A stretch of 64,000 nt of DNA from Lepus europaeus (GCF_033115175.1 NC_084831.1:47958002-48022001), one strand, 5' to 3'; positions 52,082 to 63,564 are shown, numbered from the stretch's first letter. Notes: a model not told the origin generated them from the letters alone. Made by a program: numbers and translations.

Positions 52082-53309
52082 TCTTATTTATGAGCCTTCA
52101 TGCCTTTGCCTCTAACATGTGAATAATAACACTAAACTTATCTTGGGACAGACTGAGCCAACTGAACTGTAGTATTCTTGGATCTGGGCAGAAAAGAATG
52201 CAGGGAAGGAAGTGGGTGTTACAAAAGGGACTCATACTTTTGGAATTTCATTTTGTGACATTTTGCTAGACATTTTAGGTAAGTTAACTCATTTGGTTTT
52301 CACAATAAATACAGCAATGATTCTTTAATCATTCATAAAGTTGTACAAATAAGGAAATGGATGATCAGAGAGCTAGATAATGTATTATGGTCACAGAAAT
52401 AGTGGCATTGAATGCAAGTGTGTCTGACTCCACACACTGTGGTCTTTCACCATCCCTGCTGCTTGAAATCATTTTCCCTGGTATGACAAATTTACTGAGG
52501 TGTTCATAATTGACATGAGAAAAGGGGGCTTTCCTCTGTCAGCCACCTGGATGTCTATGTTATCTGCATACCTGAACGCTTCACCAGCTCTTCACTGGGC
52601 TAACTCACAGATATTATGTCTGAAGAGATTTTGACATTTTCAGAACCATCATATTATTATTTCCTTCAGATTGTGGTCACACGTGTCCCATAGAATATTA
52701 AAGAATCAGCATTTGAATCACTGAAGATTTAGGTTATAGAAGACTTTTGAAGAGCCTTCAAAGACTTGTCTAAGGACCGCTGACCCACCTCTTTCCTCAA
52801 CTTCTATTGCTTTTGAAGCCTATAACAAGGATCTCAGCAATTATTTCCTTTCTAACTGTTCCATGTTCACTGGTTTTTTCCTTCCAATTTAAGGTTTTAG
52901 AAGGTGGAACCAGACTAGTATTAGACATGTATCCATTACAAGTTAACACAATGCTAGGCATATAGCAAGAACTCAGGAAGGAATTGAATTTATTTGGAAG
53001 GAGCTACAGCTGTGAAGGAAGGAAATACAGCAAATGCCTGCACAAAAGTTTACTGTCTTCACCAACTATAAATCAGTATATCCTAAGTGTTTAAAAAATT
53101 GGAAGAGGTAGAGAGGAAGCAAAAGTAGAAAACACACAAAATAGCATAATCTAACCTATCAAAGATATCTAGGTTTCCTTCTCAATGTTTTCCCAAGAGC
53201 TATTACAAACTGAATTGAGATCATACTATACACACAATTTTGGAGTCTGCTAGTTTCAATTGTCATTATAATGTAAACATTTCTCCATGTCATGCCACTA
53301 AAAACTATT

Positions 53310-53313
<4 letters not shown>
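52082..53313. other. FYB2: FYB2 intron sequence with a MIR relic
   Basis: A MIR in antisense lies at about 52265-52460 (TTAACTCATTTGGTTTTCACAAT, AAATAAGGAAATGGATGATCAGAGAG, GTGTCTGACTCCACACACTG). The rest looks unique. No exon seen. Confidence 0.6.

Positions 53314-53347
<34 letters not shown>
53314..53347. repeat. (TA)n microsatellite
   Basis: About 17 TA units, immediately next to the MITE at 53349, whose own target is TA. Confidence 0.95.
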
Positions 53348-53348
<1 letters not shown>

Positions 53349-53350
<2 letters not shown>

Positions 53351-53529
53351 TACTTCAGGAAGTTCATGGAAAATGGAATTGTAAGATAAGTTTATTTTGG
53401 TATAAAAACCTTTGAAATGCTTGTACAACTGTTCACAACATGCATTATCTATGAAGCACAGATTTCAAAATTTTATGCCTAAATAGACTTATTTTTTAAT
53501 TCTATTTTATGTGAACATTTTGAAGTACT
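53349..53529. mobile_element. MITE-like element with about 32-bp terminal inverted repeats
   Basis: The left end AGTACTTCAGGAAGTTCATG (continuing GAAAATGGAATT) is the imperfect reverse complement of the right end (AATTCTATTTTATG, TGAACATTTTGAAGTACT). It is 181 bp long, AT-rich and non-coding. The TA-rich flank fits a mariner/Tc1-type TA target. Related pieces lie at 26240-26350 and about 21475-21618. I do not assign a family name. Confidence 0.65.
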
Positions 53530-54349
53530 TTTGTATATTTAACTGGTGATATTGACTAAGAAACTTAGATAATTTCTGTATTTTGGGACATTTATATTGT
53601 TTTAAAAATCTAAAGTTTCTAATAAAATCCTGATACTTTCATTCATAATTGTTTCCTATATCTTTTAATTATTTTCATTAGAGCTAATTGCTTGAAGCAG
53701 AATTACTAAGAAAACAGGCATCTTTGATACATGTTGTCAAATTATTCTTTCATCAAGATCATACCAATTTATTCCTATGCAAGCCCTATGAATATTATGG
53801 TCGACTCTTGTCTTCTCTTTCAATCTATTTTAACCTTTCTAGCGATCTAGGTAGAAAGTTTAGTGATTTGGCAGGATGGGAATTGTCACTGCCATGTCAC
53901 AAGAAAGTAAGGTTCAGTGCAGATGACATGTCATAGGTCTCATGGGTACCAAGTTGTTAGGAGTTGAAACTGTACAGGGTCCTTCTCATTTTCCATTCCT
54001 TTCTGGCTCTCTAGGATGTAGTCTAATGAACAAAAGAAAATAAAAAGCAGAGGTCTGGATTATGTAGCAATAATTCAACTGAGAATTGTTTAGACAATTA
54101 TTCAGTCTAATACCCATCAAGACATGATAAGCAAAGTAGCCACTCTACGCTTTCTCAGATACTTTCTCCTCTCATTCCAGCTTCTGGTACTTTTCCATTG
54201 ATGTTCCAAATACTATTAGTAATTGGTTTCTCTGACATCAAACTCTAGAAGTTTTACTTTAGCTCATGAAGAAGAAACTTGTTGGACTTTTATAAGGCTA
54301 AGTGATTTGACAAGCACAATTTACAAAATACTCATCAAATGTTCTGTTT
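53530..54349. other. FYB2: FYB2 intron sequence
   Basis: Unique-looking sequence. An 82-codon plus-strand frame (53688-53936) has no recognisable similarity or splice context. Nothing else seen. Confidence 0.5.
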
Positions 54350-54359
54350 ATACCTAACA

Positions 54360-54395
54360 GATCTTTTTTTTTTTCCTGACAGGCAGAGTTTAGAC

Positions 54396-54426
<31 letters not shown>

Positions 54427-54697
54427 TCTTCCTTCTGTTGGTTCACCCCTAAATGGCCACTATGGCCAGTGAGCTGCGCTAATCTGAAGCCAGGGGCCAG
54501 GTGCTTCCTCCTGGTCTCCCACGGGGGTGCAGAGCCCAAGGACTTGGGTCATCCTCCACTGCCTTCCCAGGCCATAGCAGAGAGCTGGACTGGAAGAGGA
54601 GCAACCGGGACAGAATCTGGTGCCCCCAACGGGACTAGAACCTGGGGTGCCAGCGCCACAGGCAGAGGATTAGCCTAGTGAGCCACGGTGCCTGTCA
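54360..54697 (-). mobile_element. CSINE
   Basis: Antisense copy with T-run, CTGACAGGCAGAGTTTAGAC, body, and end GAGCCACGGTGCCTGTCA. Perfect 10-bp duplication ATACCTAACA at 54350-54359 and 54698-54707. Same orientation as FYB2's transcript. Confidence 0.94.
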
Positions 54698-54835
54698 ATA
54701 CCTAACACACCTTAACCTCCATATTAGGAGTTGGGTGACAGAGATGAAGAAGATATGATTCCTACCAGAGGATTTCACAGTTTAATGAAACATGATGAAG
54801 TTCTCCCCTGAAGTGTCATCTCTCCTTTATTTTCT

Positions 54836-55165
54836 TCAGTACCCTAGAACACATTTTCCCCATTTCTCATCTGAGCAGTTGTAACAATGTTCTAACGTGT
54901 GTGCTAGTCCTAGCATTCCACAGAAGGTGAGATTACCCCCTTGATCTGTGGCTCTGAGTACATTGTTCTTGCGGAGAGTTCCTCTGGGCTTTATTTTGCA
55001 GTAGGGCAGAGGAGTATTCTGAAAGGACTTTCCCAAACCAAAAGGACTGCCTCCTGGATAAAAGTTCATACATGTTTTAGCAGTTTCTATAGTGGAGGCA
55101 AATGCAGTAAATAGTACCAGGTCAACTAAAACCAGAACAGTGATTAGTGGGCGAGCACTAGCCAT
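54836..55165 (-). CDS. Hypothetical secreted Cys-rich protein (109 aa), unrecognised
   Basis: An uninterrupted frame from ATG (55163-55165) to TGA (54836-54838). Residues 1-23 or so look like a signal peptide: MASARP, then LITVLVLVDLVLFTAFA. The mature part has six Cys (32, 56, 82, 94, 97, 105) and N-x-S/T sequons at Asn78 and Asn96. A plausible 3' splice site (GCATTTTCCTCAG) lies 12 bases upstream of the ATG on the minus strand, so this could be a terminal exon. AATAAA (54826-54831, minus strand) starts five bases after the stop. The frame also extends upstream in phase to 55240. It sits in the big FYB2 intron on FYB2's strand, between two CSINEs and outside any repeat I recognise. It could be a real small gene, a retrocopy without poly(A) remains, or a chance frame. 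I recognise no family. Confidence 0.4.
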   Translation of the reverse strand: MASARPLITVLVLVDLVLFTAFASTIETAKTCMNFYPGGSPFGLGKSFQNTPLPYCKIKPRGTLRKNNVLRATDQGGNLTFCGMLGLAHTLEHCYNCSDEKWGKCVLGY

Positions 55166-55291
55166 GTGCAAGTGTCTCCTGAGGAAAATGCTAGGCTCAG
55201 AGCCCAACATTCCAGAAGATTGAGCCCAGGTCAAATGCAAGGCAGGCGTTAAGACAGGTTATCAGAATAGAGTTCTTAAAAACCCAAGTTC

Positions 55292-55629
55292 GAGGCTGGC
55301 GCGGTGGCTCACTAGGCTAATCCTCCGCCTTGCGGCACCGGCACACCAGGTTCTAGTCCCGGTCGGGCACCGATCCTGTCCCCGTTGCCCCTCTTCCAGG
55401 CCAGCTCTCTGCTGTGGCCAGGGAGTGCAGTGGAGGATGGCCCAAGTGCTTGGGCCCTGCACCCCATGGCAGACCAGGAAAAGCACCTGGCTCCTGCCAT
55501 CGGATCAGCGCGGTGCACCGGCCGCAGCGCGCCTACCGCGGCGGCCATTGGAGGGTGAACCAACAGCAAAAGGAAGACCTTTCTGTCTCTCTCTCTCTCA
55601 CTGTCCACTCTGCCTGTCAAAAAAAACAA
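55292..55629 (+). mobile_element. CSINE, young
   Basis: GGCTGGCGCGGTGGCTCACTAGGCTAATCC-type head with intact A and B boxes, tail AAAAAACAAA. Duplication CCAAGTTC on both sides (about 55284-55291 and 55631-55638). It lies just upstream of the hypothetical secreted-protein frame, in the opposite orientation. Confidence 0.94.
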
Positions 55630-55829
55630 ACCAAGTTCACCTTGTGTGCTGCCTATACAAGATATGGTGAATGAGATTACAGCAATACGAAAAATTGAAG
55701 GCTTAAAAATGTATACAGGAGACATACTAACTAAAATAAAGACGCAGTAGATACATTAATATCAGGCAAATCAAATTTGACTGCAAAAAACATCACTAAG
55801 AGATCTAGTATAGTAGTAAACAGAATGAG

Positions 55830-56040
55830 CTAGAAGTCCAGTTACTTGGGTTTGAATCCTAATTAGACCACTTCCTAGCTGTGTAATCTTGTACAAGTAA
55901 CATAACTTCTGTCCTTTAGACTGTTTCCTATAAAATTTGTGTAATAATACTCATAGCATGAGTATCATTCATTCATTGATGAAGACAAATTAAATGAATG
56001 AAACAGTGCCTAATCCACGGAAAAACTATTATTATTTTAT
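55830..56040 (+). repeat. MIR SINE
   Basis: Sense-strand MIR: CTTGGGTTTGAATCCTAATT, CACTTCCTAGCTGTGTAATC, TTGTACAAGTAACATAACTT, TAATAATACTCATAG, AACAGTGCCTAATCCAC. The best-preserved MIR in the window. Confidence 0.85.
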
Positions 56041-56213
56041 TTTGTTAGTTATAGTATTAGAGATAGCAATTGCTACAGCATAATGAAATATTCTTCCACT
56101 AGAGAAGATATGTTTAAGTTTATATGCAACTACTAAAAGAACTTCAGCATATATAAGGCAAAAATGATAGAACTTCTGACAGAAACTGATAAATCTACCA
56201 TTCTTGTGTGAAT

Positions 56214-56539
56214 TTTTTTTTTTAACAGGCAGAGTGGATAGTGAGAGAGAGAGACAGAGAGAAAGGTCTTCCTTTTTGCCGTTGGTTCACCCTCCAATGG
56301 CTGCTGCGGCCGGCTCATCGCGCTGATCCGAAGCCAGGAGCCAGGTGCTTATTCTGGTCTTCCATGGGGTGCAGGGCCCAAGGACTTGGGCCATCCTTCA
56401 CTGCCTTCCCAGGCCATAGCAGAGAGCTGGCCTGGAAGAGGGGCAACTGGGATAGAATCCGGTGCCCCGACCGGGACTAGAACCCGGTGTGCCGGCGCCG
56501 CAAGGCAGAGGATTAGCCTGTTAAGCCACGGCGCAGGCC
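56214..56539 (-). mobile_element. CSINE, young
   Basis: Antisense copy with short T-run, AACAGGCAGAGTGGATAGTG, body, and end CACGGCGCAGGCC. Perfect 11-bp duplication TCTTGTGTGAA at 56203-56213 and 56540-56550. Confidence 0.95.
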
Positions 56540-56619
56540 TCTTGTGTGAAATTTCTAATCATTTCAGTTATTGATGGTGCAAATATCTAAAAATTAAAAA
56601 AGCTATTGAATATTTGAAA

Positions 56620-58546
56620 AGAAATTTATATGCTCAATTTAAAAGCTGTACATGGATCCTTATATCAAACAAATATATTTTTATAAAGCATGCATGGAAT
56701 ATTTATAAAAATTGACAATCGAGTCTTTTCTCAGAATATGTGGAGGTAATGTCTGAACCACTTTCTTAGACCATAGGTAGAAGTTAAGGCAGAAGCAGCT
56801 GCTGGAATAGAACAGAGTGCCTAGAATTAGACCTTCAGATGTACAAAAACTTGACATGATAAAAATGGCATTGCAGATCAATAGGAACAATAACGTTCTA
56901 GTCAACAAATCATGCAAGGACATTTATCCATATGGGAGAAAATTTAACTGAATCTCTACTTCTCTATCAATATAAAAATCAGTCCCCAGATAGATCTAGG
57001 ATTAAGTATAAAAGGCAAAGCTTCAAATTATTAGAAGAAAATATGAGATAAGATTATATCATCTTGGGATAGAGACAAATTTCTTTAAAACATATAAAAA
57101 GAAACAGTCATAGAGGATAAGTTGTCAAATTCAAATACAGTAAAACAAAGTTCTATTCTTCAAAGACTAGGAAGGCAAGGCAAGCCACAAAGAGGAGGTT
57201 GGTATTCACAATACAGTAGTCCCCCTTATCCATGCGGGGTGCATTTCAGGACCCTCACTGGAAGCCTGACACACAGAAGGCACCAAACCCTATACTTACT
57301 ACCTTTTCCCTCTGAGCACTTATGTATTGTGGCTATAATTTTTTGCAGTTTGAGGTATGACAGCAAAATCAGCATGAATTTCCTTTTCCTTCTTCACAAT
57401 TTTCAGGTAGATTTGTTCTTTCTGTAGATTTAATCAACCTCAGCATATGATTTTTTTCTTTCCTTTTTGAATGAAGAAGTTCCATCTTTTCACTGAAATG
57501 AAGCACTTTATAGCTTCTCTTTGGCATATCCAAATTGCCAGTCCCACTACTTGCACTTTAGAGCCAGTATCATGTGAAAAAGGGATAAGTTGAACACATA
57601 CACTGTAACAGTCCACTGGACAACACGGACAGGTACTAGTCAGTAATGAGTGGGTAGAATATGCAGCGTGGATGTGCTACATAGAGTGATGATTCATGTA
57701 CAGGTCAGGACAGCTCAGGATTTCATCATGGCAGAACGACATCATTTGGAATGAATTATTTACTTCTATAATTTTTTGTTTAAAAATTTTAGACCTTGGT
57801 TGACTATGGGTGACTGAAACCATGAAAAGTAAAGCTATGGATAAGAGGGGACTATTGTACATACAACTAAGAAAGAGTAGTATCCAGAATGAACAACAAC
57901 ACAAAAACTACAAGTAAATAGGATTGACCAGCAACCCAATTAAAAAGCAAACAAAAAATAAGAGCAGGCTTTTTCTAGAAGGAAAGATGTAGATGGTGAA
58001 TACATGTGTTAAAAGGGGTTGAACTTTGTTAGTTATGAGGATAATGCAAATTCACACCACAATGTGAGAGTATTTTATGCCCACTAATTTGGCAGAATGT
58101 AAGAAATCTCTCTGTTCTAAATGCTAGTGAGAAGATCAGTAGAAATCTTTATATACATGAGAGGTAAATGGGTATGACCACTTTGGAAAGCAAGCTGGCA
58201 TTTTCTTATGAGTTCATATTCCCTATATAGTTTGCATTTCTTTCTCCTATGTCTCCTGGAAAAATGTTTGCATGCAATCACAGGACACATTAATATCTGT
58301 GGAAGTATTGAACATAAATACAAAAAATTGGGAACTATCCTAGTTAGCAACAAGGGAATGGGTAAGTGAATTGCTGTATAAACATACAATGGAATATTAT
58401 AGAATAGTACAAATGAATATATCACAATGGCAAAAGGATGAATTTTACTTGAGTAAAAAACGCAGAATTCCATGTACAGCATAACATTTTAATAATGTTC
58501 AAAAACCAAATGAAATAATATTTTTATCAGTGTTTGATAATATATT
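56620..58546 (+). mobile_element. Old L1 ORF2 3' region, split by a DNA transposon
   Basis: Sense-strand L1M-like sequence: AAGGACATTTATCCATATGG, AATCAGTCCCCAGATAGATC and TAGAAGAAAATATGAGATAA before the Tigger element, then TATCCAGAATGAACAACAAC, AGTTATGAGGATAATGCAAA and CATACAATGGAATATTATAG after it. These are the usual landmarks of the L1 ORF2 C-terminal part. The frame is destroyed. It is interrupted at 57214-57857. Confidence 0.8.
57214..57857. mobile_element. Tigger-type (TcMar) non-autonomous DNA transposon
   Basis: Terminal inverted repeats: left CAGTAGTCCCCCTTATCCAT, right CTATGGATAAGAGGGGACTATTG (shown here as its complement's partner; keyed by GGATAAG...GGGGACTATTG). A TA target duplication lies at 57212-57213 and 57858-57859. 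It is 644 bp with no transposase frame. The CCCTTATCC end type is that of Tigger/MER elements. Confidence 0.88.
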
Positions 58547-58868
58547 TTTTAAAGATTTAATTATTTATTTATCTGAAAGGCAGAGTTACAGAGAAAGAGA
58601 AGTAAAGATAGAGATTTTCCATCGGCACTCCCCAAGTGGCCACAATGACTGCAGCTGGGCCAGGCCAAAGCTTGGAGCCAGGAACTTCTTCTAGGTCTCC
58701 CACATGGGTGCGGTGACCCAAAGACTTGGGGCATCTTCTGCTGCTTTCTCAGGCACATTAGTATGGAGGTGGATCAGAAATGGAGCAGCTGAGACTCGAG
58801 TAGGCACCCATATGGAATGCCCATGCTGCAGGTTATGGCTTAACCTGCTGTGCCATAGTGCCAGCCCC
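58547..58868 (-). mobile_element. CSINE, older
   Basis: Antisense copy: AAAGATTTAATTATTTATTT, CTGAAAGGCAGAGTTACAG, body, and end CTGTGCCATAGTGCCAGCCC. Flanking sequences are AT-rich and only roughly duplicated. Forms an inverted pair with the next SINE. Confidence 0.88.
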
Positions 58869-58903
58869 AATAAAAATATTTTTTTGAAAAGGAAATGAAA
58901 TCA

Positions 58904-59164
58904 GGACTGGCACTGTGGTGCAACAGATGAAGCTTTTGCCTACAATGCCAGCATCCCATATGAACACCAGTTTGAGTCCTGACTGCTCCACTTCCAATCC
59001 AGCTTCCTGCTAATGTACCTGGGAAAGCAGCAGAAAATGACACAAGTACTTGGTCCCCCGCCACTCACATGAGACACCAGAATGAAGCTCTTGACTTTAG
59101 CCTGTCCCAACCCCAGCTGTTGTGGCCATTTGGGGAGTGAACCAGCTGATGGAAGATCAGTCGA

Positions 59165-59198
<34 letters not shown>

Positions 59199-59270
59199 AC
59201 TCTCTCTCTCTCTCTCACACACACACACAGCCTTTCAAACAAACAAACAAGTAAGTAAATCTTTTATTTA
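58904..59270 (+). mobile_element. CSINE, older, with (CT)n(CA)n expansion
   Basis: GGACTGGCACTGTGGTGCAA head, body, CT/CA-rich run at 59165-59229, then CAAACAAACAAACAAG and AATCTTTTATTT. It lies 35 bp from the antisense SINE to its left. Confidence 0.88.
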
Positions 59271-61787
59271 AGGAATCACATTTAGGAGGGTGATTACCTT
59301 GTAGGAAAGACAATAAGATAGACTAGGATATGAGCATCAGATAAGGACGCCAAACTATTGGTTGTGTTCTAGTTCTTGAGTGATGGGTCCAGGGCAATTT
59401 GTTTTACCATGTATTACAACTTACACCTATATGTATTTTCTTTTGCTTTTTATAATTCATTTTTAAAGTGAATGCATTTTTTTATCCTAACATGATAGTC
59501 TAGGGCGCTCCTCCACCACATTCCAAATCACATCTCCCACTTAGAACACCATTTTCTGATCACATGGTTTATGATCCAACACAACTTCCAAAGCACACAT
59601 TTTCCCTCCATTCCCTACTCCATCCCTCCCCAGGTCTCCTCTCGCTCCCATTCTCTACTGGTCAAAATGTTACCTATGCTGCCTGTTGAGCAGACACTTT
59701 TTTGATCTTCTAGCAATACAGTGGCTACTTTCTCTGAGCTTGTACATTATTTTGCACTTCTTAAAGGAAGTGCTTCTTTGTTGACTCATTTCACAAACTG
59801 TTTTGGTATCAGATCACATGATCCAGATCTGAAAGCCACAGTTCCTACCTCAGGGAGTTCCAGGTCTAGAGAAGACAGTCCAGAAAACACACTATCACAG
59901 TTATCATAAAAATGCTTTTATAAAAAAGAGGTACCTGACCCAAATAGATAAGGTCAGAAAGGGATTCCTCGAGAAAGTAAAATCTCAACTCAGTCTTAAA
60001 TGATGAGGGATAAAATAATTAACCAAATTAACCAGGCAAAAGGTATGGCAAAGGATGTTTCAGGGAGAGCCATTCTTCTGTTCTTTAATTCTGTGCCCCT
60101 TAAAGAGGAGCTATCAGCTCCAAATGAACATCAATCCTGCCCAACATACATATCCTACATGCTATATCCACTCTCAAAATGGCCTGTTTCAAGCAAATTC
60201 TAGTGTGTAGTCACACATTCATATTTTTCTTCACTCATTGGTTTTTCTCTCCAGTCAGAAAGGAGTAGAACTTATGTCTCTATGGTTCACTGTTTTATAC
60301 CCAACACCTGAAACAATGTGCTCAGATAGTACATGATCAGTACGTGTTTGTCAAATAAACTGATGAAACTAGAGCACACGTGAAGGTTTAGAAGTGCTAG
60401 ACAGCTTGTCAGATTCAAGGAACATGGATGGGACATGGTAGGAAGGGTGGGTGAACGAGAAGCCCAGGAGGGGATACCAGGCGCCAGAGGCTGGATGAAT
60501 GAAGGCTACGTCTTCCTAAGCAGTTTGGACTTCATTCTAGGAGCCATGAGCCATGGGTAACCAGAAAATAGTGATTATTAGCCAGTAGGTTGTGGGTTTT
60601 ATGACATGATCACATTTATACTTTAGAAAGTTTGGAGAACAGACTGAAATATAGAGAGCATGGCCAGTCAGAAAGTTGTTGCACGAGTCCCATTGGAGAA
60701 CATTGGAGAACGTTCAGGAGGGCCTGAATTGTGGTTGTGCAGTAGGGACAGAGAAGTGGGAAAGGTTCGAGCCTTAAGGGAACAGAGCTATGGGGAGAAG
60801 AGAACAGGCCACAGGAGAAGGAGTCAAGGGTAATGCCTGACCTGGAGTTTGGATTTAGGAAGCCAAGTTCATGGAAATAATCACCAACAGAGAGACGAGA
60901 AGAAAGGGATCAGACCTGGGGAGGGGTTGATGTCGTACATTATCATAGATTCTCTGAGTTTTAGATGGAGTTTTCCTGCAAGAGAAAGTTTTGGCATCAT
61001 CATCATCATGATTATAGTTGAAGCCCTGGGTATGGAAGAAATTATTCAACAAGAATAAAGGAAAAATATAAAAACTATTACTGGAAAACTGAAACACACA
61101 CATTGTTCAAGACACACAACATTTAGGAAAAGTAGCAAAGATGAAGAGTGAGAAATAATAATATGGAAACTTAAAGTTAGTATTGTTTCTTTCAGAAGAC
61201 TGCACAGTCAAAAGTTGAAGATTTATTGAGAAGCCAAGTAAGATGTGGACTTAAAAGTATTGTTTGGATTTAACAAAGGAGTTTTAATGACTTCACCAAA
61301 AATAAGTTCACTTATCTGTCAGGAACAGAAGCCCAATTGCAGTGAGCAAGAAAAGATGAATTAAAGATGAGCAGAGGGGACCTCTATCTCCAGTCGTTTG
61401 GTTGAGAGGAAAAGGACAGAAAACAAGTAGCTACAGAGGGGCCATTGAGTTTAAGGATAGTTTCTTTGATAGATTATAGTTATTGAGTCCTGGAAAACAG
61501 AGGTTCTGCCAAATAGTCCTTATTGAATAAATGTGTTGAAGTAAGTTTCGAGTCTCCAGATCCGAAGACAGGAAACAAAAACACAGTCTCAGGTGCCAGG
61601 GCCTTTGGAATTGCCTACCACTGCTGGGCCATCTGTATTACTGTATTTTCTCTTCTGAGTGGGGGAAATGGCTCACGTGCACTTTCATTCCTTCCCCAGG
61701 GGTCTGAAGAGATGGTTCTCTGGCCACATTCTACAAAGCACCAGGATATGGGTCAGCAGGGGTGACCAGCAGGGTGTATTGACTTAC
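59271..61787. other. FYB2: FYB2 intron sequence with an ancient diverged repeat
   Basis: About 59930-60060 and 60360-60850 resemble the same old repeat type as 34000-34440 (CTCAGTCTTAAATGATGAGG, then GAGCCATGAGCCATGGG, ATGACATGATCACATTTATACTTTAG). I cannot name it. The remainder appears unique and no exon is supported. Confidence 0.5.
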
Positions 61788-61848
61788 TTTGTCTCTTTTG
61801 CACTCACGTCCACGTCATCATAGATAATAACTTCCTGAGGTCTAAGTT
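61788..61848 (-). CDS. FYB2: FYB2 exon with YDDV tyrosine motif
   Basis: A 61-nt exon with acceptor CCTCTCAACCCTAG and donor ACAAA/GTAAGT. It encodes LRPQEVIIYDDVDVSAKET and the start of a Lys codon. The YDDV motif is the repeated phosphotyrosine type found in the FYB/ADAP family, where it serves as an SH2-binding site. An internal GTGAGT donor-like site (after GACGTGGAC) would give the wrong phase for 39870-39953, so the downstream donor is chosen. The first two bases (AA) complete a codon from the upstream exon. Confidence 0.88.
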
Positions 61849-63564
61849 CTAGGGTTGAGAGGATCAAAATAATTCTTTATTAGGTATGTTTCACATGATA
61901 TCTATCTGGCTTTCAAAATTATACATAAGTACTTAATTATCCAGGTGCATCCTCAAGCTTATTAAAATCTGATCATAGAATATAGATAAGGTAGAAAGAT
62001 CAAAGAGCAAAAGATTCAACCCTTGGGAAGAAATTCAACAGAAAAAAATTTAAAAATAGGTATTTTAGTATTTCAGAGACATATTTTTATTTGCATCAAT
62101 TTAATTTCATGAAGAGTGACAGAAAAATATGATGCTGGAAGAATCATTTTTAGAATAGACTCCCACCTTTCTAGAACTGGCAAAAGATGTTATACTGCCA
62201 CAACAGAAACAAGACTTTTCGTAATTCCCTGAGGAAAATTCAATTTAGTAGAATATTAATGCTGATTTTTCTTCCATAGCTTTTATTTCAAACTTTTGGC
62301 ACCCGCTCTTTTATTTTAATCTTCGTTAACAATCATAATTAGATATTTTCATTTCAGGATATACATACTCCTTAGAACTCTATAGAATATTCCATTTCAT
62401 TTGAAAATTTGGGACCTTCTGAAATAATTATTCCTAATTAATATTCAATTATAATTATTCATTATTTAACATCTTTACATTTGGGAAAAGGTACAGGTTC
62501 AGTATTCATTTATCTGAAATGCCTGTATTTACATTCCAGATGCTTTTAGAGTTTGAAATATTTGTCTATGCACAATGAGGTATCTTAGGGATGGGACCCA
62601 AGTCTGAATTCAAAATTTATTAAGGTTTTATATATACTTCATATGCATAGTCTGAAGGTAATTTTTTACAATTATTTTTAGTGTGCCTACATTTTAACTG
62701 TCATCTATCATGTGAAATCAGAAGTATAGATTTTTCCACTTGTGGCAGTATGTCAGATTTTTTTGCTTAGTCCTCAACCTGAAAAATGTGTTCTTATTCT
62801 AAGTCATTTCTTTTTAAACACAGACCAAGGATATGTTGGGAGACCTGTCATGTTACCAGCTGTATATATAATCTGCACTTGTTATTTAGTTCGACAAATT
62901 CAATTGTGAATATACATTTGCATTGTCTAGAAAAATGAAACCAAAGCAGTCACATGGCCAGAACCCAAGCAAAAACCAATGAGCAAGAAACCACATGGCC
63001 CTATTTTCTGACAAATTCAACATTCTGAACATGTGTTAGAAGCATACCATGTGTCAAGCACTGTGCCAACTTGTGCATTACTATCTTAATGACAAAGCAA
63101 ATAATATTCTGATGACCTATCATTGAGTTAATTAGTGTGTAGTCTCTAATATGATCATATTCAACTTATGTTTTAAAAAGGTGATCTTGCCATCAAAATT
63201 TAAAAATGATAAGAGGTACAGCGTAAAAATGTATGAGTTTTGTGGTCAGAGAGATTTGGATACAAATTCCTAGTCAATATCATGAATGAGTATGGGTCCT
63301 AGGCCCTCCCTATAAAGGGATAAATCCATTTGTCTGGGGTTTTAAGGGGAAGACATCTGCCCCATTGGCTTAATATGTTGCAGTTACTTCAGAACTGTTC
63401 ATCATCTTCACCAAATAAGAACTCCTGCTGTGTACACTATCATCTTTGCTTTCGATGGATCCACTTGTCATTAAATGTTATCATGAAGGAAGGATTACCA
63501 CATTTTCCCTGCTCTTGAACATACCATTGCTGATCACTTTTGGTCAACAATAAGTATCACTTAC
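61849..63564 (-). other. FYB2: FYB2 intron
   Basis: About 1.7 kb, AT-rich. A short MIR-like piece in antisense lies at about 63020-63090 (AAGCATACCATGTGTCAAGC, ACTGTGCCAACTTGTGCATT). No other feature seen. Confidence 0.6.

Larger units (their letters stand above)
39954..61787 (-). other. FYB2: Large FYB2 intron (about 21.8 kb), transposon-filled
   Basis: Matching phases of the exons at 61788 and 39870 allow direct splicing, so I treat this as one intron. It holds stacked antisense L1s (40.06-44.4 kb), a full-length sense L1 (44577-52069), SINEs, a MITE, a Tigger element and one unexplained minus-strand reading frame at 54836-55165. An extra alternative exon cannot be excluded from sequence alone. 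Confidence 0.7.

Noticed and set aside
58117..58482. 121-codon minus-strand frame
   Set aside because: Antisense to an old L1 ORF2 segment. Composition is that of L1 complement, with no independent support.
61788..61848. Internal GTGAGT as the donor of this FYB2 exon
   Set aside because: It would leave phase 0 after GAC, which does not fit the downstream exon (39870-39953). The GTAAGT 21 nt further gives the required two leftover bases.
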